From Deltaproteobacteria bacterium (GTDB lineage Bacteria; Myxococcota_A; UBA9160; UBA6930), in assembly GCA_028817435.1 (NCBI GenBank), contig JAPPPQ010000013.1, positions 102,062-166,061 of the forward strand: a stretch of 64,000 nt of DNA. Direction: 5' to 3'. The notes under the pieces are model-generated. The model made no database searches and had not been told where the DNA came from. It saw only the letters and a list, made by a program, of their open reading frames with translations. Position 1 is the stretch's first letter. The number at the start of each line of letters is the position of its first letter. Positions 1 through 7,750 of this stretch are shown here, piece after piece. Position numbers and translations under genes: made by a program.

Positions 1-214
1 CGCCCCGGAAGGTCCAGCGGCTGCTGCCGAACCACGACACCGCAAAGGCCAAACCGTAACCCAGCGCATTGGCGGGCAATGGAGAGGCTGCGAACCACTC
101 CACCAGCGCGACGACGGCGGAGAAGTGCACCGCCGTGGCCAGCACGCCAACGACTCCAAACCTGCCGAATTGCAGAATCAGCCGCAGCAATGGCTCAATC
201 CCCACGATTGCCAA
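1..214 (-). CDS. GtrA-like membrane protein, N-terminal part
   Basis: The gene runs off the left edge, so only about 71 N-terminal residues are visible. They read as a GtrA-type four-helix membrane protein: a conserved RFGVVGVLATAVHF stretch in the first helix and a second helix ending in WFGSSRWTF, the usual Trp/Phe-rich end of GtrA helix 2. GtrA-family proteins are thought to help flip or use polyprenyl-linked sugars in cell-surface glycan synthesis. A GGAGGG at 218-223 lies just upstream; the start is TTG at 214 or GTG at 205 in the same frame. Codon use fits the neighbours. The specific role cannot be told from a fragment. Confidence 0.72.
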   Translation of the reverse strand, partial: MAIVGIEPLLRLILQFGRFGVVGVLATAVHFSAVVALVEWFAASPLPANALGYGLAFAVSWFGSSRWTFRG

Positions 215-324
215 AGTCCCTCCGGCCCACAGGCCCGCGCATAGTGGCGGGCCGCGCCAGAGCGCGCAAGCCCGCGCTTTCGCGCCTGGACGCTCTCTGC
301 GGGGCTTTCGGCCTTTCACGCAAA

Positions 325-336
325 TTTCACATGAAA
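325..336. promoter_or_regulatory. Short dyad in the desaturase upstream region
   Basis: The 204-base gap between the GtrA-like gene and the desaturase holds a dyad TTTCA-CA-TGAAA in an otherwise GC-rich stretch. It is about 85 bases upstream of the desaturase start. It could be an operator for a fatty-acid-responsive regulator, but five-base arms are weak evidence and no matching regulator is seen nearby. Confidence 0.2.
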
Positions 337-418
337 ATGCGGCGGGGGCGCGGGGGCTGCCTAGCCTTTGCTGACCGGGAATCTCACGCAGCCGCGCAGA
401 GCGGCGCAGGGAGGAACC

Positions 419-1330
419 ATGAGCAATGCGGCAATTGCGAAGCCGGCCCCCGAGGCGGAGCGCCACAACTTCACCGAGCAGGACGGCTGGCTGACACAGA
501 CGGCCTTCGTCTCCCGCTCGATCTACTGGGGCATCCACGCCTCCACGCTGCTGGTGTTGTGGGTGGGCGCGCCGCTGCCCGCCGTGCTGCTCTGCGCCGC
601 CACCTATGTGGTGCGGGTGCTCGGCATCACCATGGGCTACCACCGCTACTTCGCCCACAAGAGCTTCCGCACCAGCCGCGTCTTTCAGTTCGTGCTGGCG
701 TGCATCGGCTGCTCGGCCACGCAGAAAGGCCCGCTGTGGTGGGCCGGCAACCACCGCCGCCATCATCGCTACGCCGATGGCCCCGGCGATCCGCACTCGC
801 CCCGCCAGGGCTTCTACTACGCCCACCAGGGCTGGGTCTTCGATTCGCGCTGGGACGGCACGCCCATCGAGGGCATCCGCGATTTCGCGCGCTTTCCCGA
901 ACTGCGCTGGCTCAACAAGAATCACTGGATCGCGCCCCTCTCCCTGGCTTTTCTCTGCTACGCCATCGGCGGCTTCGCCGGGCTGGTGTGGGGCTTCTCT
1001 GTCTCCACCGTGCTGCTCTGGCACGCCACCTACATGGTCAACTCGGTCTCTCACCTGCTGGGCAGCCGCCGCTACGAAACCGGCGACGACAGCCGCAACA
1101 ACCCCGTCGTCGCCCTGCTCACCATGGGCGAGGGCTGGCACAACAACCACCATTACTACATGGCCTCCGCGCGCAACGGCTTCTACTGGTGGGAGATTGA
1201 CATTACCTGGTATCTGATCCGCGCTCTGCAGGCCCTGGGCGTGGTGTGGGATGTGAAGACGCCGAGCCGCCAGATTCGCGACGGCGGCGAGCGCCGCCGC
1301 CAGCCCTCCGCAGCGGCGCAAGCGGCCTGA
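419..1330 (+). CDS. Acyl-CoA/acyl-lipid delta-9-type fatty acid desaturase
   Basis: This 303-residue integral membrane di-iron desaturase would introduce a double bond into saturated acyl chains to tune membrane fluidity. Three histidine boxes are visible: HRYFAH at about residues 75-80, HRRHH at 112-116 and HNNHH at 241-245, with the spacing of the stearoyl-CoA desaturase (DesC/OLE1-like) family. Hydrophobic segments lie at about 35-70, 90-105 and 170-205. The start is the ATG at 419 because GGGAGGAAC precedes it; an in-frame start at 368 lacks such a site. The gene ends 10 bases before the ferredoxin-like gene, so the two may share a transcript and an electron supply, which is inference. 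Confidence 0.9.
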   Translation: MSNAAIAKPAPEAERHNFTEQDGWLTQTAFVSRSIYWGIHASTLLVLWVGAPLPAVLLCAATYVVRVLGITMGYHRYFAHKSFRTSRVFQFVLACIGCSATQKGPLWWAGNHRRHHRYADGPGDPHSPRQGFYYAHQGWVFDSRWDGTPIEGIRDFARFPELRWLNKNHWIAPLSLAFLCYAIGGFAGLVWGFSVSTVLLWHATYMVNSVSHLLGSRRYETGDDSRNNPVVALLTMGEGWHNNHHYYMASARNGFYWWEIDITWYLIRALQALGVVWDVKTPSRQIRDGGERRRQPSAAAQAA

Positions 1331-1340
1331 ACGGCCGGCG

Positions 1341-1718
1341 GTGGGCGCTGCGGGCGCGGGCCGCGATCTCGAAGCGCTGCGGCGCGAGATCGGGATCGGT
1401 TGCTATGCGCGGCACATTTTTCTGTGCACGCATGGCGATTGCGCCCCCGAGGCGGCGTCGCAGGAAGCCTGGCGCTACCTGAAAACCCGGCTGCGCCAAC
1501 TGGGGCTGGCAGATGCCGCGGGCGGCGTCTTCCGCAGCCGGGCGAGCTGCCTGCGCATTTGCAAAGAGGGACCCATCGCCCTGGTGTATCCCGAAGGCAC
1601 CTGGTATCGGCGCTGCACGCCGGATGTCCTGGAGCGCATTATCCAGGAGCACCTGCTCGGCGGGCGGCCCGTGGCCGAGCACGCCTTCGCCGCCAACCCG
1701 CTGCCCGCCTCAGAGTGA
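1341..1718 (+). CDS. (2Fe-2S) ferredoxin domain protein
   Basis: This 125-residue protein has a thioredoxin-like [2Fe-2S] ferredoxin fold. Key pieces are RHIFLCTHGDCAPE (Cys29 and Cys34), a second pair SCLRIC (Cys70, Cys74), and the family-typical VYPEGTWY segment followed by HLLGGRPV near the C-terminus. The GTG start follows the desaturase stop by 10 bases. Such proteins are probably small electron carriers; the position behind a di-iron desaturase makes a reductant role plausible but unproven. Its 3' end overlaps the convergent oxidoreductase gene by 9 bases. Confidence 0.82.
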   Translation: MGAAGAGRDLEALRREIGIGCYARHIFLCTHGDCAPEAASQEAWRYLKTRLRQLGLADAAGGVFRSRASCLRICKEGPIALVYPEGTWYRRCTPDVLERIIQEHLLGGRPVAEHAFAANPLPASE

Positions 1719-2951
1719 GGCGAGCAGGCCCGCCACCTGCTCGGCAATGGCGGGGGCGGCGGTAAGCCCCGGCGATTCGATGCCGATTAGATTGACGAGT
1801 CCGGGCAGTCCCCGCGCGGATTCTTCGGCCACGACGAAATCCCGGAAGCTCTCCCCCGGCCCCGCCAGCTTGGGGCGGACGCCGGCCTGGTCGGGCGAGA
1901 GCCACTCGGCCCGCAGCCCCGGCAAATAGCGCCCCGCCGCCGCGGCAAACTGCGCCGCCTTGCCCGCCTCTACGGCGTAATCCGGCCGGGCCACATAGTT
2001 GGCGTCGGGGCCGAGCAGCACGCGGCCTGCCAAATCCAGCGTGATGTGCACGCCCAGCCCCGCACGCCCGTGAATGGGATACACCAAATGCGAAAAGCGC
2101 AGCGGCGCGGCGGGCGCCAGCGCGAAGTAATCGCCTTTGCAGGGATGGATGCGATACCCCGCGGCCGCCACCTCCACGCCGGCCAGCGCCGCCACGCGGT
2201 CCGCCCAGAGTCCGGCGGCATTCACCACCGCCGCCGCTTCCACATCCGCCAACTCAAAAGCCGCGCCGCCAACGGCGGCCGCGGGCGCGCCCTGCCCCGC
2301 GCCCGCCTCCGCAGCGGGCGGGGTGTGGAGGGCGGGCGGCACAGCGCCACTGCGGGCCGTGATGCGCCAGCCCCTGGGCGCGCGCGAAAGCGCCAGCACC
2401 TCGCAGCCGAAGAGCAGCGCGCCGCCGGCGGCCTCGAGCTCCGCGGCCCAGGAGAGACACAGCGCGTGGGCATCCACAATGCCGCTGCGGGGCGAGAGCA
2501 GCCCGGCCCGCGCGCGCACCGCGGGCTCGCGCCCGGCGACGGCTGCACCGTCGAGCATTTCGAGACCGGGCGCGCCGTTGGCCTCGCCCCGGGCACGCAG
2601 CGCTTCCAGCGCTGCAATCTCCTGCGGCTCGGTTGCGACCACCAGCTTGCCGGTCTGACGGTGGGGAATGCGCAGCTCGGCGCAGCGCTGGTAGAGCAGC
2701 TCGCGCCCGCGCACGCAGCACCTGGCCTTTTGCGAATCCTCCGGATAGTAGAGGCCGGCGTGAATTACCTGGCTGTTGTGGCTCGAGGTTTCCCGGGCCA
2801 GGGCGGCGTGGCGCTCCAGCACCAGCACCTGCCGCCCCCGGCGCGCCAGCTCGGCGGCGCAGGCGAGTCCCACAGCGCCCGCGCCCACCACCACCACATC
2901 CACCGCCTCCGCCGAAGCCTGCAGCGCGCCCGCGGCGGGGCGAAGGTTCAC
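1710..2951 (-). CDS. FAD-dependent L-2-hydroxyglutarate oxidase/dehydrogenase-like protein
   Basis: This is a 413-residue DAO-superfamily flavoprotein. The N-terminus has the dinucleotide-binding GAGAVGLACA motif, and the segment SSHNSQVIHAGLYYP is the hallmark of the LhgO/L2HGDH group that oxidises L-2-hydroxyglutarate to 2-oxoglutarate. A HPCKGDYFAL strand in the substrate domain also fits. The GTG start overlaps the TGA of the upstream exchanger gene (GTGA), so translation is probably coupled. A proline/alanine-rich insert, about residues 190-215, is longer than usual and looks low-complexity. It is last in a three-gene operon with an adenosine kinase-like enzyme and a cation exchanger. 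Substrate is inferred from family. Confidence 0.8.
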   Translation of the reverse strand: MNLRPAAGALQASAEAVDVVVVGAGAVGLACAAELARRGRQVLVLERHAALARETSSHNSQVIHAGLYYPEDSQKARCCVRGRELLYQRCAELRIPHRQTGKLVVATEPQEIAALEALRARGEANGAPGLEMLDGAAVAGREPAVRARAGLLSPRSGIVDAHALCLSWAAELEAAGGALLFGCEVLALSRAPRGWRITARSGAVPPALHTPPAAEAGAGQGAPAAAVGGAAFELADVEAAAVVNAAGLWADRVAALAGVEVAAAGYRIHPCKGDYFALAPAAPLRFSHLVYPIHGRAGLGVHITLDLAGRVLLGPDANYVARPDYAVEAGKAAQFAAAAGRYLPGLRAEWLSPDQAGVRPKLAGPGESFRDFVVAEESARGLPGLVNLIGIESPGLTAAPAIAEQVAGLLASL

Positions 2952-4195
2952 GGGCGGCGGAGCCGGGGCAACAGATCCAAAAAGGCCCGGCGGCGCTCGG
3001 GAGAAAACGCCAGCACCAGGAAGGAGAGCAACAGGTAGAGCATCGTGAAGGTGTGGCGCACTTCCGGAAACACCAACTGCGTGGCGAAGAGCAGCGCCAG
3101 CGCCAGCGCCTCCCAGCGCGCAAAGCGGAAATCGCAAATGACCACCAGGGCGAAGAGCGACTGCGCCGAGGTGAGCCAAAGCTCCCAAACCTGGCGCGGC
3201 TCCAGCTCCAGACCCCAGCGCATCGGCGCGCCATTCTTCACCTGCAGCAGCCAGAATGCAATGCAGTAGGCGATGGGCAGCGCGCCCACCAGCAGCGTCC
3301 ACTGGTTGACCTTCGAGGAAATCAGCGCGCCGATTCCCACCGAGCCGCGCAGCCGCCAGGCAAAGAGCAGCGCCACCAGAAACTCCGGCGACTCCGAGGC
3401 CAGCGGCGCCACCCACTGCACCAGGATGAACTCATCCACCCCGTAGTCCTTCCCCACCTCGACCAGCCCGTGGGCGAAGGGCTCCGCCGCCAGCAAAATG
3501 GCGCCGGTCGCGTAGAGCAAAATTACCAGTATGGAAAGGCGGCGGCCGCGGGTGCTGGTGCGCGCGTCAATCCAGGCGGCGGGACCCACCAGCGGCGCCT
3601 CTTCCCGGTGGCCGCGGGCCGCCTGTTTCGCGTAGCCGAAGAAGATCAGCAGCAGCACCGCGGCGTCCACCAGCCCCAGCCCGCCCAGCGGAATCAGGAA
3701 GGAGTAAAAAGTGGCGAGCAGCAGAAAGCGCATTTCGAGCTGGTGGTGGCGGGCAATGGCGAGTTCCCGCCCCCCCGCGCGGCGGCAGGCCAGCAACACC
3801 ACCGCGGCCCAGCCCAGGCCGATCAGCAGCCGGTTCGCCCCCGTCATGTTGGCGATGGTGTATTGGGCATATTCGGGATTCCGGGCCGCGATGACGGCGT
3901 AGGAAATATCCACCGCGTATTCCGGCAGCACCGCCACCAGCGCCAGGATCATCAGCGCCAGCGATTGCGGAATGTCGCGCTCGGCCAGCTCCACCCCCCA
4001 GGAGAGCAGAAAGGCCGCGCCCAGAATTGAGAAACCCGAGCAGAGCGCCACCAGCAGCGGATCCAGCTCATCGCCGCCGCTCAGCCAGAGCAGCAGCCAG
4101 GGCACGGGCAGCAGCACCGAGAGCGCCAGCAGCGCCAGGTGCCGCGGCGAATCGGCGGCGCGGCCATTGCCGGGGGCGGGGGCGGCGGCGCTCAT
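2948..4195 (-). CDS. Sodium/calcium exchanger family (CaCA) membrane antiporter
   Basis: The 415-residue protein has about ten hydrophobic segments in two halves. Each half carries an acidic, helix-embedded alpha-repeat-like motif: LPEYAVDIS at about residues 78-86 and ASESPEFLVALLFAW in the second half, followed by ISSKVNQWTLLVG, a pattern typical of CaCA exchangers. It probably exports Ca2+ or another cation against Na+ or H+ at the inner membrane. The ATG start overlaps the kinase TGA (ATGA), and its own TGA overlaps the next start (GTGA). Ion specificity cannot be read from the sequence. Confidence 0.8.
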   Translation of the reverse strand: MSAAAPAPGNGRAADSPRHLALLALSVLLPVPWLLLWLSGGDELDPLLVALCSGFSILGAAFLLSWGVELAERDIPQSLALMILALVAVLPEYAVDISYAVIAARNPEYAQYTIANMTGANRLLIGLGWAAVVLLACRRAGGRELAIARHHQLEMRFLLLATFYSFLIPLGGLGLVDAAVLLLIFFGYAKQAARGHREEAPLVGPAAWIDARTSTRGRRLSILVILLYATGAILLAAEPFAHGLVEVGKDYGVDEFILVQWVAPLASESPEFLVALLFAWRLRGSVGIGALISSKVNQWTLLVGALPIAYCIAFWLLQVKNGAPMRWGLELEPRQVWELWLTSAQSLFALVVICDFRFARWEALALALLFATQLVFPEVRHTFTMLYLLLSFLVLAFSPERRRAFLDLLPRLRRP

Positions 4196-5130
4196 GCCGG
4201 CTCCCCGAAGGCCGCGCTGTAGCGGCGGGTGAAATCCTCCGGCGTGAGCTGCAGCCCCTGTGTGCCGGGGCATTCCACCTGCAGCGCGCCGAGCAGGCTG
4301 CCCATGCGCGCGGCGCAAGAGAGCTCGAAGCCGCGGCGCAAGCCGTGCAGCAGGCCTGCGCGGTAGGCGTCGCCGCAACCGGTGGGATCCACCACCCGTT
4401 GCGCCGGCAGCGCCGGCACGCGCTCTCGCTCGCCGCCCCGGCAGAGCAGCGAGCCCTCCGCCCCCGAGGTAATGATGGCCGCGCCCACCCGGGAGAGCAG
4501 CGCCGCCTCGCTGAGCCCGCTGTTCTTCAGCGTGAGGCGCCACTCGTAATCGTTCACCACATAGTAAGCCGCGCCCTCGATGAACTCGACCAGTTCCTCC
4601 CGCGTCAAGAGCGGCAGGCCCTGCCCCGGATCAATCAGCACCGGCGTGCCGCGGGCTTTCAGGCCGCGGGCGTGCTCGACCATGGCGCGCTTGCCGTTGG
4701 GCGACACCACGCCGATTTCAATCGGCTCCGGGATTCCCCCGATTCCCGCCTCGTGGGCGCGGTCCATGGCGCCCGGGTGAAAGCCGGTGATCTGGTTGCC
4801 GTTCTGGTCGGTGATGATGTAGGCGCCGGCGGTGGACTCGCCCTCGATGCACAGCAGGTGATCCCGGCGGATGCCGTGGCGGTCGAGCCAGGCGGCGTAA
4901 TCGCCGAAATCCGCGCCGCCCACGGCGGCCAGCAAAATCGGCTCCTCGCCCAGCAGCCGCAGGTTGAAGGCGATGTTCGCCGCGCAGCCGCCGAAGGTGC
5001 GGCGCAACTCGGGCACATGAAAGGCCACATTCAGCACATGAAGCTCGCCGGGCAGAATCACATCCTGGAAGCAGCCGCCGTAGACCATGATGTGGTCAAC
5101 CGCCACCGAGCCGGAACACAGAATCGCCAT
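4192..5130 (-). CDS. PfkB-family kinase, adenosine kinase-like
   Basis: This 312-residue ribokinase-fold enzyme has the N-terminal glycine motif FGGCAANIAFNLRLLG and the C-terminal anion-hole/catalytic motif DPTGCGDAYRAG, a variant of DTxGAGD. The start MAILCSGSVAVDHIM and the LHVLNVAF segment resemble the bacterial adenosine kinase-like subgroup, so phosphorylation of adenosine to AMP is the best guess. GGAGGAG precedes the ATG at 5130. It is the first gene of the operon running to 1710 and diverges from metF across a 106-base gap. Another nucleoside or sugar remains possible. Confidence 0.82.
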   Translation of the reverse strand: MAILCSGSVAVDHIMVYGGCFQDVILPGELHVLNVAFHVPELRRTFGGCAANIAFNLRLLGEEPILLAAVGGADFGDYAAWLDRHGIRRDHLLCIEGESTAGAYIITDQNGNQITGFHPGAMDRAHEAGIGGIPEPIEIGVVSPNGKRAMVEHARGLKARGTPVLIDPGQGLPLLTREELVEFIEGAAYYVVNDYEWRLTLKNSGLSEAALLSRVGAAIITSGAEGSLLCRGGERERVPALPAQRVVDPTGCGDAYRAGLLHGLRRGFELSCAARMGSLLGALQVECPGTQGLQLTPEDFTRRYSAAFGEPA

Positions 5131-5198
5131 CCACTCCTCCGCCGCACGCAACCGCAGCGCCCGCAGTTTGGCCGCAGCGCCGCCGCCCGTCAACCGCC

Positions 5199-5228
5199 TT
5201 CTGCAGAATTGGCGCGGGGCGGTAGAAT
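5199..5228 (+). promoter_or_regulatory. Candidate metF promoter, leaderless arrangement
   Basis: TAGAAT at 5223-5228 is a good -10 match; a weak -35 (TTCTGC, 5199-5204) sits 18 bases upstream. The -10 ends 8 bases before the metF ATG and no Shine-Dalgarno sequence lies between, so the transcript would be essentially leaderless. Confidence 0.4.
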
Positions 5229-5236
5229 GGGGCGGA

Positions 5237-6100
5237 ATGCGCATCCCGAACCTCTACGCCGGCGGGCGCCCGGTTTTCTCCTTCGAGTTCTTTCCGCCGA
5301 AGAGCCAGGCCGGCCACCAGGCCCTGCTCCGCACCATCGCCGAGCTGGCGCGGCTCGAACCGGGCTTCGTCTCGGTCACCAGCCACCCGCGCGGCGAAAC
5401 CCGCAACCGCACCGCCGACCTGGTGATCCAGATCCAGGCCGAGCTGGGCATCACCGCCATGGCCCATGTCACCTGCATGCACCAGGCCCCGGAAGCGCTG
5501 CTCGAGACCCTGCAGCGGCTCGAGGCGCAGGGCATCGGCAATGTGCTGGCGCTGCGCGGCGATCCGCCGCCGGAGCCCGCGCCTGCGCCGGCCAGGGGCG
5601 GCTTTCGCCACGCCAGCGAGCTCGCCGCCTTCATCCGCAGCGAGGGGCTCCATCTGGCCATTGGCGGCGCCTGCTACCCCGAAAAGCACCCCGAAGCGCC
5701 GAGCTTCGAGGCCGACCTCGACAACCTGAAGCGCAAGCTCGACGCTGGAGCCGAGTTCCTCATCACCCAGCTTTTTCTCGACAACAGCCACTACCTGCGC
5801 TTCCGGGAGCGCGCCGCCGCCGCCGGCATCACAGCGCCCATCGTCCCGGGCATCATGCCGATGGTGAGCCACCGCAACCTGCAGACGGTCATGCGCCTCT
5901 CGCCGGGCTCGGAGACTCCCGCCGCGCTGCGCCGCGCCCTGGGCGAGGCCAAAAACGACGGCGAGGCCCTTGAAATCGGCGTCGAGTGGGCCACGCGGCA
6001 GTGCGCCGGGCTGCTGGAAGCCGGCGCACCCGGCGTGCACTTCTACACGCTCAACCGCTCTCCCGCATCGCGCCGGGTGCGCGAAAACCTGGCGATTTGA
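5237..6100 (+). CDS. metF: Methylenetetrahydrofolate reductase
   Basis: This 287-residue TIM-barrel flavoenzyme reduces 5,10-methylene-THF to 5-methyl-THF for methionine synthesis. It begins with the family-typical FSFEFFPPKS, and carries FLITQLFLDN and PIVPGIMPM in the expected order, ending with GVHFYTLNRS. Length matches bacterial MetF. No ribosome-binding site precedes the ATG at 5237; a -10-like TAGAAT sits only 8 bases upstream, which argues for a leaderless mRNA. It is followed 23 bases later by purN, a functional pairing around one-carbon folates. Confidence 0.93.
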   Translation: MRIPNLYAGGRPVFSFEFFPPKSQAGHQALLRTIAELARLEPGFVSVTSHPRGETRNRTADLVIQIQAELGITAMAHVTCMHQAPEALLETLQRLEAQGIGNVLALRGDPPPEPAPAPARGGFRHASELAAFIRSEGLHLAIGGACYPEKHPEAPSFEADLDNLKRKLDAGAEFLITQLFLDNSHYLRFRERAAAAGITAPIVPGIMPMVSHRNLQTVMRLSPGSETPAALRRALGEAKNDGEALEIGVEWATRQCAGLLEAGAPGVHFYTLNRSPASRRVRENLAI

Positions 6101-6123
6101 CGCAACGGGGGAGGCAAAAGCAA

Positions 6124-6774
6124 ATGGGCGAAAGGGGCGAAGCGCTGCGGCTGGGCGTGCTGCTCTCGGGCGAGGGCACGGGGCTCGAGAACCTGCTCGC
6201 GCGCATTGAGGCGGGAGAAGTGCCGGCCCGGGTCGCCGTGGTCATCGCATCGCAGGCGCGGGCGGGCGGGCTGCGGCGCGCTTCGCTCCGCGGCGTCCCC
6301 GCCGTCGCCGTCCCGCGCCGCCGGGGCGCGGCGGGCGCAGCGCCCCGCGCCCTCGACGAGTTCAACGACCGCATCCACGCCGAACTCGAAAAGCACCGGG
6401 TCGAGTTCGTCGCGCTGCTCGGCTTTCTCTCGCCCTTTCAGCCGCGCGGCTACCTGGGCCGCGCCATCAATGTCCACCCCGCGCTGATTCCCGCCTTCTG
6501 CGGCCCGGGGATGTTCGGCAGGCGCGTTCACGACGCGGTGCTGGCGCGGGGCGTGAAGCTCACCGGCGCGACGGTGCACTTTGTGGACGAGGAATACGAC
6601 CACGGGCCCATCATCATGCAGCGCGCGGTGGCGGTGGAAGCCGGCGACAACAGCGAAACGCTGGCCGCCCGGGTGCAAGCAGTGGAGCGCGAACTGGTGC
6701 CGGAGGTGATTCGCCTCTACGCCGCCGGGCGACTCGAGATCCAGGGCGCGCAGGTGCGCATTCACCCGGACTGA
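6124..6774 (+). CDS. purN: Phosphoribosylglycinamide formyltransferase
   Basis: This 216-residue enzyme transfers the formyl group of 10-formyl-THF to GAR in purine synthesis. The catalytic triad positions are visible: Asn116 and His118 in INVHPALIPAF and Asp159 in EEYDHGPII. The phosphate loop reads LLSGEGTGLENL. A strong GGGGGAGG precedes the ATG at 6124. It shares folate one-carbon chemistry with the adjacent metF and is probably cotranscribed with it. A short run of prolines and arginines near residues 62-75 is GC-driven and not expected to matter. Confidence 0.9.
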   Translation: MGERGEALRLGVLLSGEGTGLENLLARIEAGEVPARVAVVIASQARAGGLRRASLRGVPAVAVPRRRGAAGAAPRALDEFNDRIHAELEKHRVEFVALLGFLSPFQPRGYLGRAINVHPALIPAFCGPGMFGRRVHDAVLARGVKLTGATVHFVDEEYDHGPIIMQRAVAVEAGDNSETLAARVQAVERELVPEVIRLYAAGRLEIQGAQVRIHPD

Positions 6775-6885
6775 ATGTTGCAGAATGCTGCAAACCGGGC
6801 GGGATTTTCCCGGAAAATCCTCTTTGCGCGGAATGCGCGCTCGAAAAAAAGTTGCAGCACAGCGCAAAATATTTCGCTTTTTTGC

Positions 6886-6915
6886 TTGACGGCGCAAAAA
6901 ATACGCTGTTAGGCT
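6886..6915 (+). promoter_or_regulatory. Candidate promoter of the histone-like gene
   Basis: TTGACG (6886-6891) and TAGGCT (6910-6915) are separated by 18 bases in a locally AT-rich stretch. The predicted start of transcription, near 6922, falls just before the first leader hairpin. The same TTGACs box with a yArGCy -10 recurs upstream of tatA and two methyltransferase copies in this window. Confidence 0.45.
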
Positions 6916-6924
6916 GGCTTGTGA

Positions 6925-6978
6925 CTGCGGCATGGTGCCGCAGCGTTGGCGGAATGAAGCCCCCTCGCTTCATTCCGC
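6925..6978 (+). promoter_or_regulatory. Two-hairpin 5' leader of the histone-like gene
   Basis: Two perfect stem-loops lie in the leader. The first is CTGCGGCA (6925-6932), a 3-base loop, and TGCCGCAG (6936-6943). The second is GCGGAATGAAGC (6949-6960), a 6-base loop, and GCTTCATTCCGC (6967-6978). No T-run follows, so they are not a terminator for purN. They sit between the predicted transcription start and a GGGGGTG ribosome-binding site at about 7010, a position suited to mRNA stabilisation or translational control. Confidence 0.5.
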
Positions 6979-7024
6979 ATTCCCCGCTCGGCGGGAAACA
7001 CCAACCATTGGGGGGTGAAATCAA

Positions 7025-7384
7025 ATGGCAGCACGCAAGAAGGGCCGCAAGAAGACCCGCAAGAAGGCCGGCCGCAAGAAGGCGACGCGCAAGAAGGCGC
7101 GGAAGAAGGGCCGGAAGAAGGCCACGCGCAAGAAGGGCCGCAAGAAGGCGGCGCGCAAGAAGGGCCGGAAGAAGGGCCGCAAGAAGGCCGCAAACGGCCG
7201 CCGCAAGAAGGGCCGGAAGAAGACCCGCAAGAAGGGCCGCCGGAAGAAGGGCCGCAAGAAGGCCGCGAACGGCCGCCGCAAGAAGGGCCGCCGCAAGAAG
7301 GCCGCAAACGGCCGCCGCAAGAAGGGCCGCCGCAAGAAGGCCCGCAACGGCCGGCGCAAGCGGGCCGCAGGGATGGAGGGCTAG
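7025..7384 (+). CDS. Histone H1-like Lys/Arg-rich DNA-binding protein
   Basis: The 119-residue product is almost entirely Lys, Arg, Gly and Ala in short repeats such as GRKKTRKK, GRRKKGRRKK and AANGRRKKG (three times). This is the composition of eukaryotic H1 tails, chlamydial Hc-type and other bacterial H1-like proteins, which bind and condense nucleic acid without a globular domain. The DNA is a matching repeat of about 12 bases over 7030-7370, so length may vary between strains. GGGGGTG precedes the ATG. A promoter and two leader hairpins lie upstream and a strong terminator downstream, so the gene is monocistronic. Chromosome compaction is inferred. Confidence 0.8.
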   Translation: MAARKKGRKKTRKKAGRKKATRKKARKKGRKKATRKKGRKKAARKKGRKKGRKKAANGRRKKGRKKTRKKGRRKKGRKKAANGRRKKGRRKKAANGRRKKGRRKKARNGRRKRAAGMEG

Positions 7385-7433
7385 CCTCCCCGAGAGGCGA
7401 AGCTCCGGAAACCTCCAGCGGGAGGTCTTCGGA

Positions 7434-7467
7434 CCCCGGCCGGCTTGCCGGCCGGGGTTTCCTCTTT
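7434..7467 (+). terminator. Rho-independent terminator after the histone-like gene
   Basis: A 10-bp perfect GC stem (7434-7443 with 7448-7457) around a CTTG loop is followed by TTTCCTCTTT. A smaller hairpin (7411-7426) precedes it. It separates the histone-like gene from rpoZ. Confidence 0.85.
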
Positions 7468-7481
7468 CCGGGGTTATGCTG

Positions 7482-7487
7482 TATAGT
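7482..7487 (+). promoter_or_regulatory. -10 element upstream of rpoZ
   Basis: TATAGT lies 46 bases upstream of the rpoZ start and just after the terminator of the preceding gene. No clear -35 is visible. Confidence 0.4.
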
Positions 7488-7533
7488 CCGGCGCGCCCGG
7501 CCCGGCCAATCCCGGCAACCCACAGGAGGCAAA

Positions 7534-7743
7534 GTGGCCCGTATCACCATCGAGGACTGCACGGCCAAGGTTCCCAACCGCTTCAACCTGGTTCAGCTCG
7601 CCGCCAAGCGCGCCAAGCAGCTCAAGCGCGGTTCGCGCCCCATGCTGCAGGCCGAGGAGAACAAGGCGGTGGTCGTGGCGCTGCGCGAGGTGGCGGCGGG
7701 CTACATCTCCCCCCACTACGGCGAGGAAGCCGGCGAGGAGTGA
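7534..7743 (+). CDS. rpoZ: RNA polymerase omega subunit
   Basis: This 69-residue protein starts MARITIEDC and carries NRFNLVQLAAKRAKQL, the conserved omega segment that clamps the C-terminal tail of beta-prime. It would help assemble RNA polymerase. The GTG at 7534 is chosen because AGGAGG lies at 7524-7529; the same frame is open upstream through the histone-like repeats, but that is a shadow of the repeat. It is followed 7 bases later by an exported hypothetical protein. Confidence 0.93.
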   Translation: MARITIEDCTAKVPNRFNLVQLAAKRAKQLKRGSRPMLQAEENKAVVVALREVAAGYISPHYGEEAGEE

Positions 7744-7750
7744 GGCCGTA

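Noticed and set aside
6925..6978. Transcription terminator for purN
   Set aside because: Both hairpins lack a following T-run and lie downstream of a good promoter, so a leader function is more likely.
7015..7530. Gln/Glu/Gly-Pro repeat frame across the histone-like gene joined to rpoZ
   Set aside because: It is the repeat DNA read in another frame; rpoZ has its own GTG and AGGAGG at 7524-7534.
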